64,000 bases of DNA from Sphingobacterium lactis (GTDB lineage: Bacteria; Bacteroidota; Bacteroidia; Sphingobacteriales; Sphingobacteriaceae). Position 1 is the stretch's first letter, and the number at the start of each line of letters is the position of its first letter. Position numbers and translations under genes: made by a program. Location: the NCBI RefSeq assembly GCF_011046555.1, contig NZ_CP049246.1:868001-932000 (forward strand). The letters are read 5' to 3'. Below are positions 8,625 to 16,800 of the stretch, in pieces. The notes under the pieces were generated by a model. The model ran no database searches and was not told the DNA's origin. It saw only the letters and a program-made list of their open reading frames with translations.

Positions 8625-9113
8625 ATGAAAAGAATGTTAATGATAGGCGCACTGTTACTGATGGGAGCAGGAGCGTATGCACAATCTGGACCACACTTCA
8701 AAGCAGGTGTGAATGTGGGTATTCCTACGGGTGATGTTGCAGACCTTTCCTCCTTTACCTTAGGTGCTGATGTGGCCTATATGTGGCCTGTTGCGCCAAG
8801 CCTACATGTGGGTGTGGCTTCGGGTTTTCAGAATTTCTTCGTGAAGTCGGAATTTAAGGATAATGATTTCGTGGATTTAAACTACGTTCCTGTAGCTGCT
8901 TCGGGCCAGTTTTCCGTAACGCCTAATCTCTTTGTAGGTGCGGATTTAGGGTATGCTTTCACGACAAGTGGTGGAGAAGATGCGGGAGGTTTCTATTATT
9001 TGCCAAAAGTCGGCTATCAGCGTGATCGCTTTGAAGTGTTTGGTGGATACCGTGCTGTTTCCAGCGATGTGAATTTTGGCGCCGCAAATATTGGCGTGAA
9101 CTTCAAGTTCTAG
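8625..9113 (+). CDS. Outer-membrane beta-barrel protein
   Basis: 162 residues with a signal peptide (MKRMLMIGALLLMGAGAYAQ, cleavage after AYA). The mature part alternates hydrophobic and polar residues with glycine/aromatic turns (FKAGVNVGIPTGD, LHVGVASGFQNFF, FGAANIGVNFKF) and ends in an aromatic residue, as in 8-stranded OmpW/OmpX-like barrels. It is monocistronic, ending at a strong terminator. Function unknown; such barrels are common small porin-like or structural proteins in Bacteroidota. Confidence 0.8.
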   Translation: MKRMLMIGALLLMGAGAYAQSGPHFKAGVNVGIPTGDVADLSSFTLGADVAYMWPVAPSLHVGVASGFQNFFVKSEFKDNDFVDLNYVPVAASGQFSVTPNLFVGADLGYAFTTSGGEDAGGFYYLPKVGYQRDRFEVFGGYRAVSSDVNFGAANIGVNFKF

Positions 9114-9134
9114 AAAAATAGGATAACAAACATA

Positions 9135-9174
9135 GGCCCAAGTTCTGGTAGTATTACCGAGCTTGGGCTTTTTT
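9135..9174 (+). terminator. Rho-independent terminator of the barrel gene
   Basis: GCCCAAGTTC pairs with GAGCTTGGGC around a loop and is followed by TTTTTT, directly after the 162-aa barrel gene. Confidence 0.75.
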
Positions 9175-9211
9175 ATGCCTGGGTGGTTCGGGTATGCCCG
9201 ATCTAATTTTG

Positions 9212-10033
9212 TTAGCGTTTGAAAAATTTATGGTAAACCCTTCTTGCGAGGGACTTCTTGCGGGAATTCTTGTCAAAATTCTCCCAATCCTTGCTGTCTT
9301 CGTTTGACCCCTGCCTTTTCACAAAGATGGAATTGTGGCCCTCTGGAATAACAACATGCTCTTCTGCGGGTCTGCCATTGGAATAGTAGTAAAGTGCCAA
9401 GGACTTTCTGGAGCGGTCGGCAGGGCAGGTAAGCTCATTCGGATGACCATGATAGGAAACCGAAGTGGTGGAGAACATAGCGATGGAATTGAAATGGGGG
9501 GTAAATTTATTGACACAGCTATTCATGTCGCGGTCCCACAGTTCAAAGTGACCGCCGTATTCTTCTTTCCAATCCTTATTCAAATAAATGATGAAGTTCA
9601 CCCGTCTATCCAGATTCGTCACGGGATGCTTGTTGAAATCTGCATGTACCTTCAATAAGCCTCCGGGCTTAATTTCATGCAGTCCGGCACCAGAGAAATA
9701 GGCATCACCATGGAGTTGCTCCTCAATTCCGGTTATGGCGTTGATAAATTGGAGGAAAGGCTCGGAGTTTAGGTAATGCATCAAAGCCTTGGTCTTTGGT
9801 CCGAAAAGCTCTTCACCATTGCCGGCAAACTTCTTCTGTAAGGGATCGTGATACCGGATGCTGTTGTTCTTTGCGAGATCTGGAAATTCGGCCAAGACTT
9901 CCGTAAGATACGCTTCATTAAAAAAGTTGGGGATATGAATGCTGGGGAATGGTTGGGCAGCGAGATATTTCTCTCTAAGCTGTTTGGCCAAGAGCATCAA
10001 ATCCTGATTTGATGAACTCAGATAGGGATTCAT
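9212..10033 (-). CDS. 2-oxoglutarate/Fe(II)-dependent oxygenase (prolyl-4-hydroxylase-like)
   Basis: 273 residues. The iron-binding facial triad is visible as H-A-D in LLKVHADFNKH and the distal histidine in VSYHGHPNEL, with the 2-oxoglutarate-binding arginine in RSRKSLALYYY; the double-stranded beta-helix core matches P4Hc-type oxygenases. The N-terminus (PFPSIHIPNFF) is the usual entry of this family, and the basic C-tail (KKSLARRVYHKFFKR) is an extension. No signal peptide. Such enzymes hydroxylate proteins or small molecules; the substrate is unknown. Monocistronic, flanked by convergent and divergent genes. Confidence 0.88.
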   Translation of the reverse strand: MNPYLSSSNQDLMLLAKQLREKYLAAQPFPSIHIPNFFNEAYLTEVLAEFPDLAKNNSIRYHDPLQKKFAGNGEELFGPKTKALMHYLNSEPFLQFINAITGIEEQLHGDAYFSGAGLHEIKPGGLLKVHADFNKHPVTNLDRRVNFIIYLNKDWKEEYGGHFELWDRDMNSCVNKFTPHFNSIAMFSTTSVSYHGHPNELTCPADRSRKSLALYYYSNGRPAEEHVVIPEGHNSIFVKRQGSNEDSKDWENFDKNSRKKSLARRVYHKFFKR

Positions 10034-10288
10034 AATGGATAATATTTAACGTTAGTGTGTGTGTGTGTTGCTGGGAACTGTGTGATTCCGGTTACAAATT
10101 TCAAACAAAATTCCTTGATTTCAACATTTTATCTTCGAAAGTTGCGAATTTTAAAAGTTATGTCGCTTTTATGCTACGAAGATTCAGGTGATGGGAGGTG
10201 GATTATGGGCGGCTAAAAATTATCGCCTGTTCAAACATTTATAGCTGGCTATTGTTATTAATCTCAATTGAAACTAAAATTACCAAAT

Positions 10289-10513
10289 ATGAAAAGTAAC
10301 ATGCTTATTAAAATGGGTCCATTGGCATTATTGACCTTTTTATTTCTTTCGGTCCAATCCTTTGCACAGGAAAAAGGGTTGGATATCAATGTGGATATCG
10401 ATAAGGGCGATGATGCTGGCTTATTCACCAAGCCGTGGGTTTGGGTAGTTGGAGGAGCGGTATTTATCCTGCTATTGGTCGCGTTGTTGCGCGGTGGTGG
10501 CCGAAAAGCATAA
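10289..10513 (+). CDS. Small exported/membrane protein
   Basis: 74 residues from the ATG at 10289; a TTG seven codons earlier is less likely. There is a signal peptide-like segment (MGPLALLTFLFLSVQSFAQ), a short acidic linker (DINVDIDKGDD) and a single C-terminal transmembrane helix (WVWVVGGAVFILLLVALL) followed by a basic GGGRKA tail. Expected topology is a periplasmic acidic peptide anchored in the inner membrane. Small proteins of this shape are conserved in Sphingobacteriaceae but uncharacterised. Followed by a terminator hairpin. Confidence 0.65.
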   Translation: MKSNMLIKMGPLALLTFLFLSVQSFAQEKGLDINVDIDKGDDAGLFTKPWVWVVGGAVFILLLVALLRGGGRKA

Positions 10514-10521
10514 AAAAAGAA

Positions 10522-10556
10522 AAGGAAGGTATCCCCGGTTTGGGGACCCTTCCCTT
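10522..10556. terminator. Terminator hairpin between convergent genes
   Basis: GGAAGG-TATCCCC / GGGGA-CCCTTCC hairpin lying between the small exported protein and the convergent 225-aa barrel gene, with A- and T-rich flanks that could serve both strands. Confidence 0.55.
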
Positions 10557-10578
10557 TAGGAACTAAAAAAAGAAAATC

Positions 10579-11256
10579 TTATTTACGCAGATTATATTGG
10601 ATACCTATCATCGTAGATAATGAACCTTCGTAATTCCGATTACCGATCTCTCCATCGAAACCATCACCCATAATATTTCCCATTACATCGACTGTAAGAT
10701 CCAACTTGTCCGTCAAACGGAAAGTCTGCAATAGACCTAAGTTCGGGCTGAATTTCACAGATCCTGGATCGTTGGTAACCACGGCAAGACCAATTCCGGC
10801 GTACGGAATAATGTTGTAGAATCTGTTCAGGTTCTGGCCATCGGCATCATTGAACCAGTGGAACATCAAATCGGCATGTACATTGAAATAATTGAACTTC
10901 TGTGTTTCTAACCATTGGGAAGCATCATATACCTCTCCGGTGCTGTACATGTGTGTTTGAGTCAATCCCTTGATCTTCCATCCATTAACACCAGCGCGGA
11001 TACCAAAGCTTTCGTTCAGCCATTTACCGCCATAGATTTGGAATTTCCCCGTAATGCGGTCTCCGAAATCCATCTGTTTATCGTGGTCCCCGAAAAATAC
11101 CTGGGCGCCACCATTCACACCGAAGAACCAGTCGTTGAATTCCCCGCGTTTAATTACTTGTGTAGTTGCCTTTGTTTCAGAATTTGTTGATCCTGTCTGA
11201 CTAAATGCAGAACCGGTTATTAGCAGTCCCAACATTAAAGCAATAAGTTGTTTCAT
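10579..11256 (-). CDS. Outer-membrane beta-barrel protein, 225 aa
   Basis: Signal peptide MKQLIALMLGLLITGSAFSQ, then a beta-rich mature domain with alternating strands (WFFGVNGGAQVFFGD, FGIRAGVNGWKIKG, IIPYAGIGLAVV, LSTMIGIQYNLRK). It resembles the N-terminal barrel of Bacteroidota OmpA-like proteins but lacks the OmpA peptidoglycan-binding domain. It ends in a basic residue rather than an aromatic one. Monocistronic. Structural or porin-like role inferred only from fold. Confidence 0.8.
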   Translation of the reverse strand: MKQLIALMLGLLITGSAFSQTGSTNSETKATTQVIKRGEFNDWFFGVNGGAQVFFGDHDKQMDFGDRITGKFQIYGGKWLNESFGIRAGVNGWKIKGLTQTHMYSTGEVYDASQWLETQKFNYFNVHADLMFHWFNDADGQNLNRFYNIIPYAGIGLAVVTNDPGSVKFSPNLGLLQTFRLTDKLDLTVDVMGNIMGDGFDGEIGNRNYEGSLSTMIGIQYNLRK

Positions 11257-11578
11257 ATAGATGTTGACTATTGAGTTGTTAATTAGGAATTAAAGGTATA
11301 ACATGCAAATCTTTTATAATAAGGTTAAACGGCAATTAATTGTTTTTGTAGTGGCAGCACGACATATTAACCGATATTGGTAATTTAATATTTAAATTAT
11401 AGAATAATTAAATGCACTATTGGTGTCGATTTTAAGGAAATGAAATTCGAAAGTAGGCTTGATGGTAGGGATAGGGCGGATTGTTACAAAAAACACTCCG
11501 GAAGATTTTGTCTTCCGGAGTGTTTCCAAGTTCCCAATAGGGAATAATTAATGGTAAGTGTTTTTTCAACTTAACTGA
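11257..11578. other. Intergenic, AT-rich
   Basis: About 320 bases holding the promoter side of the 225-aa barrel gene and the terminator of the zinc-ribbon gene; no further gene seen. Confidence 0.5.
11485..11526 (-). terminator. Strong rho-independent terminator
   Basis: Perfect stem AACACTCCGGAAGA / TCTTCCGGAGTGTT with a short loop; on the minus strand it is followed by six T. It lies about 50 bases after the zinc-ribbon gene. Confidence 0.8.
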
Positions 11579-11800
11579 TCATCTCGTGGCAGGCGAATGC
11601 ATTCTTTCGCTTCTATCCTTGATAATATAGGACATCTTGCTGCATTGGCTGCAAGAATAACACCTCAAGGGTAGAAAAAATAAAAATGATTTAACCCACC
11701 AAGGTCTTCTAACCCTGGAATACAGATACGCATCTCTACAATGCGGACACAGCGGATGAGATTGAGACATCTCGGTCCTTTTTTCGGTAATAATTTTCAT
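11579..11800 (-). CDS. Small zinc-ribbon-like protein
   Basis: 73 residues from the ATG at 11800, or 63 from the internal ATG preceded by AAAGGACCGAG. Two cysteine pairs, CPHC and CYSCSQC, separated by about 30 residues that include a hydrophobic WVKSFLFFLPL stretch, fit a zinc-ribbon whose linker may associate with the membrane. Many Bacteroidota encode similar short 'CPxC...CxxC' proteins of unknown role. Monocistronic with its own strong terminator, which supports it being real. Confidence 0.6.
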   Translation of the reverse strand: MKIITEKRTEMSQSHPLCPHCRDAYLYSRVRRPWWVKSFLFFLPLRCYSCSQCSKMSYIIKDRSERMHSPATR

Positions 11801-12210
11801 AATTAATTTTCAATTTTTATTAATAGTTACCATGGCGTGTGAAACCATGGATTTTAGGCGTGTTAAGAGTATAACGCACGATTATACGATTTAGTTTGAG
11901 CTGATTATCAGATAATTATGTGTAATAACGTATATGTTATAACAGGCGATTGAAATGTGTCAGTAATTTATTGAGTCGTAATAGGTTACTGAATTAGGTT
12001 GCGAAGTGATAATTGGAATAAAAATTTAAAATTTTTTAAAAAATTTTAAAAAATATCCCTCCGAATTACTGTTTTCGTGTTAAATGGGCTTATTTATCGT
12101 CAATTTGATCTCTTTTTTTTTCGTGTTGACCTGCAATAATTTGCATCTAAAATTCTTTAATTTTGGACTACTTATTGTATATTATATAATTGTTAAATTT
12201 ATTAGCTCGT
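11801..12210. other. AT-rich intergenic stretch
   Basis: About 410 bases. Contains small inverted repeats (CCATGG pairs near 11828-11849; ATAAC/GTTAT near 11925-11942) and a -7-like TAATTTTG at 12158-12165 that could drive the following gene, leaving a leader of about 40 bases. No other gene recognised. Confidence 0.45.
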
Positions 12211-12681
12211 ATGCGTAAAATCATTCCCTTGTTGCTCCTTTTCATGTCCCAATTTGTGACGCTATTCGGTCAGGATCGTCCTAAAAAGGCGGATGGTTGG
12301 ATCTTTGGCCCTTCCATAGGTTACCAATATCAAAGTGGGAGCTTCCTGAAGGCTTCGGCATGGGGGTTGTTTGCGCCGAATCAATCGCAATACATCAAGA
12401 TTGATGGAGGAGCGAATTTCACCTGGATGATGGATGGAACAACCGTCATCCCTGAACTTGGGGTGACCTATTACCTGAATAATGTTGCGGTTTGGCCATT
12501 TGTGAAAGGGGAAATCACTCCGCATACAGCTACTGCTAAAGCCGGCATCAGTGTGTTCTCCATCTTGGAGCTTTCCGCAGGATACGGATTTGACATCAAT
12601 ACCAAAAAGGATTTTAAGCCAATTGATGGATTTACTTTCGGGGTCGGCTTGAATATCCCCCTGAAATTCCATCTGTACTAG
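12211..12681 (+). CDS. Secreted/outer-membrane hypothetical protein
   Basis: 156 residues from the ATG at 12211 (MRKIIPLLLLFMSQFVTLFGQ signal peptide); a TTG seven codons upstream is less likely. The mature part has repeated amphipathic strands (GPSIGYQYQSGSF, VAVWPFVKGEI, FTFGVGLNIPLKFHLY) typical of small outer-membrane barrels. It is convergent with the LytTR regulator gene and separated from it by only 15 bases. Function unknown. Confidence 0.75.
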   Translation: MRKIIPLLLLFMSQFVTLFGQDRPKKADGWIFGPSIGYQYQSGSFLKASAWGLFAPNQSQYIKIDGGANFTWMMDGTTVIPELGVTYYLNNVAVWPFVKGEITPHTATAKAGISVFSILELSAGYGFDINTKKDFKPIDGFTFGVGLNIPLKFHLY

Positions 12682-12696
12682 TTCCATATTTTCTAG

Positions 12697-13452
12697 CTAG
12701 CCCAGCCATTTCTTGAAGTCGCCGACACGCTCCCTGCTGACAATGACTTCCGTGCCGGGATAATGCTGAAGTTGGATGCGCAATCTGGAGGTAGAGTGCA
12801 CATGGATCTGTTTGATGCAGTGGATATTGATGATATACCTCCGGCTGATACGGAAGAAAGTGTGCGGATCTAATGTGTTTTCCAGCTCTTCCAGCGTTTG
12901 GTCCAAAAGATTGGTGTCATTGGCCGCGGTGTACGCGTATGTTCCCTTATTTTCTGAAAAGAAGCAAACGATATCCTTTACCGTCAGGATTTTGATGTTT
13001 TGGCCGACTTTTGTGCTCAACCTTTCCCGGTAATTGGTTTCACCGCCTGTTAAAAAGGTCTTCAATTGCTGATAATCCAAGGCCGGTCGCTGTGTATGCC
13101 ATTCCTTGAATTTCTCGAGGGCAAATACCAGCTCTTCCTCATCAACAGGTTTCAGCAGGTAATCGATGCTGTTCAATTTAAATGCTTTTATCGCATAATC
13201 ATCGTAGGCAGTCGTGAAAATGATGGCACTCTTGATTTCGATGTCCTCGAAGATCTCAAAGGAAAGTCCATCGGAAAGTTGTATATCGAGGAAGATGAGG
13301 TCGGGATGCTTGTTTTCGGTGAACCATTGTTTTGCCTGCTTTACCGAATGGAGCATATCCATGACAGGATAGCCCAACCCTTCCAATTTGCGGCTCAACG
13401 ATCTCGCTGCCGGTTTTTCATCTTCAATGATCAATATCCTTATCTCTTCCAT
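12697..13452 (-). CDS. LytTR-family response regulator
   Basis: 251 residues. Receiver domain at residues 1-120: acidic pair D11/E12, phospho-acceptor D56 in IFLDIQLSDG, TTAYDDYAIKAF and the conserved lysine in YLLKPVDEEE. A LytTR DNA-binding domain follows at about 150-251 (ILTVKDIVCFFSENKG, FFRISRRYIINIHCI, VSRERVGDFKKWL). These regulators bind imperfect direct repeats upstream of target genes. The gene overlaps its histidine kinase by 13 bases, and both follow a TPR protein gene, forming a three-gene unit. Confidence 0.95.
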   Translation of the reverse strand: MEEIRILIIEDEKPAARSLSRKLEGLGYPVMDMLHSVKQAKQWFTENKHPDLIFLDIQLSDGLSFEIFEDIEIKSAIIFTTAYDDYAIKAFKLNSIDYLLKPVDEEELVFALEKFKEWHTQRPALDYQQLKTFLTGGETNYRERLSTKVGQNIKILTVKDIVCFFSENKGTYAYTAANDTNLLDQTLEELENTLDPHTFFRISRRYIINIHCIKQIHVHSTSRLRIQLQHYPGTEVIVSRERVGDFKKWLG

Positions 13453-14477
13453 TCGCTTAATATGGGTAATTTTACGGTAAAATGGGTGTTGGTTTTCGAA
13501 ACTTCGATTTCTTTTTTGCTCACCAGCCTATACCGATCCCGGATATTCGCCAATCCAAGCTTCGTGGATCGGTGATTATGTTGCTTTTCCTGCAGGTTGT
13601 TCTGTACGACGAGGTGTCCATCCTCAAAATAAATTGAAATCTGTAAGGGTTCTTCTTCCGAAGCCTTGTTGTGCTGAATGCAATTTTCCAACAGGAGTTG
13701 GAGCGCCAGCGGCACGGTGTAGCCCTGTTCCAATTCGGGGTTGTTGGCAATATCCAGTTGAATCGCCTCCTCAAAGCGTAACTTGAGCAGGCCAACGTAA
13801 TTTTTCGTAAAGGAAATCTCATCTTGGATCAGCACGGTATCTTGGTCCTTGTGTTCTAGGATATACCGGTAGATCGTGGAAAGGGACCGGGTGTAAGAAA
13901 TTGCTTTCTTTTGATCTTCTTCGATGAGTCCAATCAGCACGTTCAAGCTGTTGAACAGGAAATGGGCGTCAATTTGATTCTTAAGAGATTCCAGTTGCGC
14001 AATGGCTTTACCCGCAATCTGTTGTTGCTTGGCAATCTGCTCGTTTTTATAGGCTTTATAGTAATAGAACGCATGGAAGACCAATCCTATGGAAAGCGAA
14101 AGAATCGTTAATGGAACATAGCTCATCCATGATTCAGTCCTTAGGAATTCGGAAAAGGGTTCGCGGAACCACAGCACATGTATGGATAGATGAATAAGAA
14201 AGATGGTCACTGGAACCAATACCACCACTGCTGCAGAATAGATCAGGATTCGTTTCAGTGGGGACAATTGTGGATAGAAGTAACCCAGGGATTTGCCAAT
14301 CGCCACACCCAACAGGTACAGGAATATGCCATAGGCAAAACCAGCGACTGACTGTGGTGCTTGAATAAAGGACATTTCCAAACGGCCATGTTGAAACAGA
14401 TAAACGGCCGCAATGCAGGAGTAGATGACTACACTGAATAGTATGGCGTAAATAATGGTCGTTAGAAATGTCCGCAT
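13440..14477 (-). CDS. LytS/YehU-type sensor histidine kinase
   Basis: 345 residues. About four transmembrane helices lie in the first 135 residues, then a short coiled linker and the His_kinase domain with LKNQIDAHFLFNSLNVL, where the phospho-acceptor histidine sits, followed by an ATP-binding domain (LLLENCIQHNKAS, GLGLANI-like KLGLANIRDRY). No periplasmic sensor domain is present, so the membrane segment itself or a partner senses the signal. It overlaps the regulator gene downstream and starts 9 bases after the TPR gene upstream; the cognate pair is clear. Signal unknown. Confidence 0.93.
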   Translation of the reverse strand: MRTFLTTIIYAILFSVVIYSCIAAVYLFQHGRLEMSFIQAPQSVAGFAYGIFLYLLGVAIGKSLGYFYPQLSPLKRILIYSAAVVVLVPVTIFLIHLSIHVLWFREPFSEFLRTESWMSYVPLTILSLSIGLVFHAFYYYKAYKNEQIAKQQQIAGKAIAQLESLKNQIDAHFLFNSLNVLIGLIEEDQKKAISYTRSLSTIYRYILEHKDQDTVLIQDEISFTKNYVGLLKLRFEEAIQLDIANNPELEQGYTVPLALQLLLENCIQHNKASEEEPLQISIYFEDGHLVVQNNLQEKQHNHRSTKLGLANIRDRYRLVSKKEIEVSKTNTHFTVKLPILSEWKR

Positions 14478-14486
14478 CGCTTTGGG

Positions 14487-15101
14487 TTATTTACAGTCTT
14501 TTAATAAAGTTTCAGCCCTTTCCTTTCCCCAGGTAGGATAGAACGGTGTTTTGTTCTTTTCGGCAGCAAATAAAGGTAATGCTTTTGTTAGGCTTTCGCA
14601 TTCGGCTTTGGTATCCCCACCGGTAAATCTTTTGGAATTGATGTTGAACTCTGCCAAACTCACGATTGCCCTTGGGTTGTTCGGCTCCAGCTGCAGGGCG
14701 GCCTCATAATAGCCCATAATTTCCGGAGTAAGGGTCATTGCCTTGGTCATGGGGTCGGAGATGAGGTCCGATGTTCCGGCAAGGCCTTTCAGGATGAGCC
14801 ATTCGGCATTCAAATCCTTCGTGTCCGTAGGGAATAGGGTATTGATCTTTGCCAGGGCATTGGCTTTTTCGGTTTCGTCCTGTATGTAAAAGGAGCTGCT
14901 GATCAGGGTCAGCGCTTGGTAATACTTCGGAATCCAATTTCCTTTTTCCGCAGCGGCAATCTTTTCGAATTCAACCGCCGCCTCTTTTGCTTTTCCAGAT
15001 TGCCACATGTTCAGGGCCTGGCCCATGGATTTTTCATAATTGGTCTGTGCAAAACAGCCCAAGGAAGTGAACATGATGAGTGTGATAAGTAGTGTTTTCA
15101 T
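14487..15101 (-). CDS. Periplasmic TPR-like protein
   Basis: 204 residues with signal peptide MKTLLITLIMFTSLGCFAQ. The mature protein shows TPR-like helices (AAVEFEKIAAAEKGNW, YYEAALQLEPNNPRAIVSLA). It is the first gene of the operon with the LytS-type kinase and LytTR regulator, 9 bases from the kinase. Proteins of this type with this pairing recur in Bacteroidota; a role as accessory sensor or target of the two-component system is inferred from position only. Confidence 0.8.
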   Translation of the reverse strand: MKTLLITLIMFTSLGCFAQTNYEKSMGQALNMWQSGKAKEAAVEFEKIAAAEKGNWIPKYYQALTLISSSFYIQDETEKANALAKINTLFPTDTKDLNAEWLILKGLAGTSDLISDPMTKAMTLTPEIMGYYEAALQLEPNNPRAIVSLAEFNINSKRFTGGDTKAECESLTKALPLFAAEKNKTPFYPTWGKERAETLLKDCK

Positions 15102-15216
15102 GATGTGTTCTTTTTTTTATAAATATCTCCTTTTGGCAGATGGTTTTCAGATTCTTTCGGATGAACTGTTGATAAAAGGGGATGAACCGTTAAATGTGGA
15201 GTTAGAAAGGTTTTTG

Positions 15217-15224
15217 TACCTTTG
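15217..15224 (+). promoter_or_regulatory. -7 box of the BioF-like gene
   Basis: TACCTTTG matches TAnnTTTG and lies 17 bases before the ATG of the PLP-enzyme gene. No clear -33 element. Confidence 0.6.
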
Positions 15225-15241
15225 TATACATAACATGTACC

Positions 15242-16297
15242 ATGACCTCTTTTCGTAACCTTAACCAAACCACAGGAAGACTCATTCATCAGCACGGACA
15301 ATATTATTTGTTTTTTGGCGGCACAGCTTACTTGGGCTTGCTGAACAACCCGGCCTACATTTCCTTATACAAAGAAGGAATGGATGCATTGGGTTTGAAC
15401 AACGGGACGTCCCGCACCAATAATGTGCAATTGGGCATCTATGAACAGGCAGAACAACAGCTGGCCAAACGCTTCGGATTTGATGAATCCATTTTGGTTT
15501 CCAGTGGTTACCTGGCGGCCCAGTTGGCGGTCCGGCAATTGGCCAAGGGTAGGCAGGTGCTGTATGCCCCCGATACCCATCCCTCGCTATGGTTGGACGA
15601 CAACCCGATGGTCGGTGGCACATTTGCCGAATGGCTTGAACGGGCCGTAGCGGAAATCAACGGGGGAGCAGCCGAAGAATATCTGGTCATCGGAAACGCA
15701 ATCGATAACCTGACGCCGCAACTGTATGATTATACGGCGCTGTTGCAGGTGTCGGCCAAGAAGAAAATCACCCTTGTTCTGGATGATTCGCACGGATTGG
15801 GTGTTATGAAGTTGAACAGTGCGACAGTGGATGTCTCTGCGCTTCGTGATGGACATATAGATGTTGTTGTGGTTGCTTCCTTAGCGAAAGGCTTGGGTAC
15901 GGACGCAGGCATCATTCTTTCTGACTCCACGGCGGCCGATTCCATGAGGCAGCACCCTATCTTTACAGGCGCATCACCATCCTCACCGGGAGGGGTCTAT
16001 GCCCTATTGCATGGACAGGATATCTACGAACAGGCGTTTTATCGGATGCAGGCCAATGCAGATCTGTTACGTCCGTATCTGAAGGAGTTACCAATCCATA
16101 GCCTGCCGCATTTCCCGGTTTTCAGTTCCAGTGCGCCACATCTCTATAGGCACCTGATCCAGAAGAACATCTTGGTGTCAAGTTTTCCATACCCCCTGCC
16201 GGAAAGTCCATTGTTAAATCGTATTATTGTGTCCGCAAGTCATACGGACGATGATATTCGTCACCTAGGAGAAATTTTGTTGTCGGAAAAGTATTAA
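15242..16297 (+). CDS. PLP-dependent acyltransferase/aminotransferase-like protein (BioF/KBL-like)
   Basis: 351 residues, a little shorter than canonical 8-amino-7-oxononanoate synthase (about 380-390). Fold-type I motifs are present: LGLNNGTSRTNN, ILVSSGYLAAQ, the cofactor-binding LVLDDSHGLGV and the Schiff-base lysine in VASLAKGLGTDAG. The usual HGSGGSR-like substrate loop is replaced. It stands alone, not beside biotin genes, so a role in biotin synthesis is not assured; alpha-oxoamine synthase-type chemistry is the best guess. Its TACCTTTG box gives a leader of about 12 bases. Confidence 0.8.
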   Translation: MTSFRNLNQTTGRLIHQHGQYYLFFGGTAYLGLLNNPAYISLYKEGMDALGLNNGTSRTNNVQLGIYEQAEQQLAKRFGFDESILVSSGYLAAQLAVRQLAKGRQVLYAPDTHPSLWLDDNPMVGGTFAEWLERAVAEINGGAAEEYLVIGNAIDNLTPQLYDYTALLQVSAKKKITLVLDDSHGLGVMKLNSATVDVSALRDGHIDVVVVASLAKGLGTDAGIILSDSTAADSMRQHPIFTGASPSSPGGVYALLHGQDIYEQAFYRMQANADLLRPYLKELPIHSLPHFPVFSSSAPHLYRHLIQKNILVSSFPYPLPESPLLNRIIVSASHTDDDIRHLGEILLSEKY

Positions 16298-16300
16298 AAC

Positions 16301-16331
16301 TTTGATTGTCAACAAAATAATTGTAGCTTTG
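16301..16331 (+). promoter_or_regulatory. Upstream promoter of the HU gene
   Basis: TTTG (16301-16304), 19 bases, then TAGCTTTG (16324-16331): a full match to the Bacteroidota promoter consensus. Confidence 0.75.
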
Positions 16332-16416
16332 CAAGCCTTTTGAAGTGTAAAATTGGGGAGTAAGCTACTAAATCATTGAATGATAGTGGTTTGGAATTTA
16401 AAAAAACATAAAAAGA

Positions 16417-16448
16417 TTTCCATTACTCATTTTAAAAAGATACTTTTG
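16417..16448 (+). promoter_or_regulatory. Second promoter of the HU gene
   Basis: TTTC, 20 bases, then TACTTTTG (16441-16448), which matches TAnnTTTG. Initiation would give a leader of about 50 bases before the HU start. Confidence 0.7.
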
Positions 16449-16504
16449 CATCCCCAAACGGGCTGTTAAGCTTAGGGTATAGATTAATTAGAGTAAAAAT
16501 AGAT

Positions 16505-16792
16505 ATGACTAAAGCAGAAATTATTGCAGAAATCTCTAACAAGACTGGTTTAGAGAAGGTTGACGTTCAAGAAACCGTTGAAGCATTTTTTAAAGTTGTT
16601 AAGAACGCTATGATCAGCGGCGAGAATGTTTACGTAAGAGGTTTTGGAAGTTTTGTGGTGAAGAAGAGAGCGGAGAAAACAGCACGTAACATTTCAAAAA
16701 ATACAGCTATCATTATTCCTGAGCACTACGTGCCTAGCTTTAAACCTGCAAAAGTTTTTGTAGAGAAAGTAAAGAACGGAAATAAGAAATAA
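16505..16792 (+). CDS. HU/IHF-family DNA-binding protein
   Basis: 95 residues, the usual HU length. N-terminal helices (MTKAEIIAEISNKTGLEK) lead to the conserved VRGFGSFVV strand and the DNA-gripping arm ARNISKNTAIIIP, ending FKPAKVFVEKV. The arm has Ile where classic HU has the intercalating proline of RNP; this variant is common in Bacteroidota HU proteins. It binds and bends the nucleoid DNA. Two promoter-like sites lie upstream, fitting a highly expressed gene. The TPR membrane protein follows by 8 bases. Confidence 0.95.
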   Translation: MTKAEIIAEISNKTGLEKVDVQETVEAFFKVVKNAMISGENVYVRGFGSFVVKKRAEKTARNISKNTAIIIPEHYVPSFKPAKVFVEKVKNGNKK

Positions 16793-16800
16793 TTCATTTT

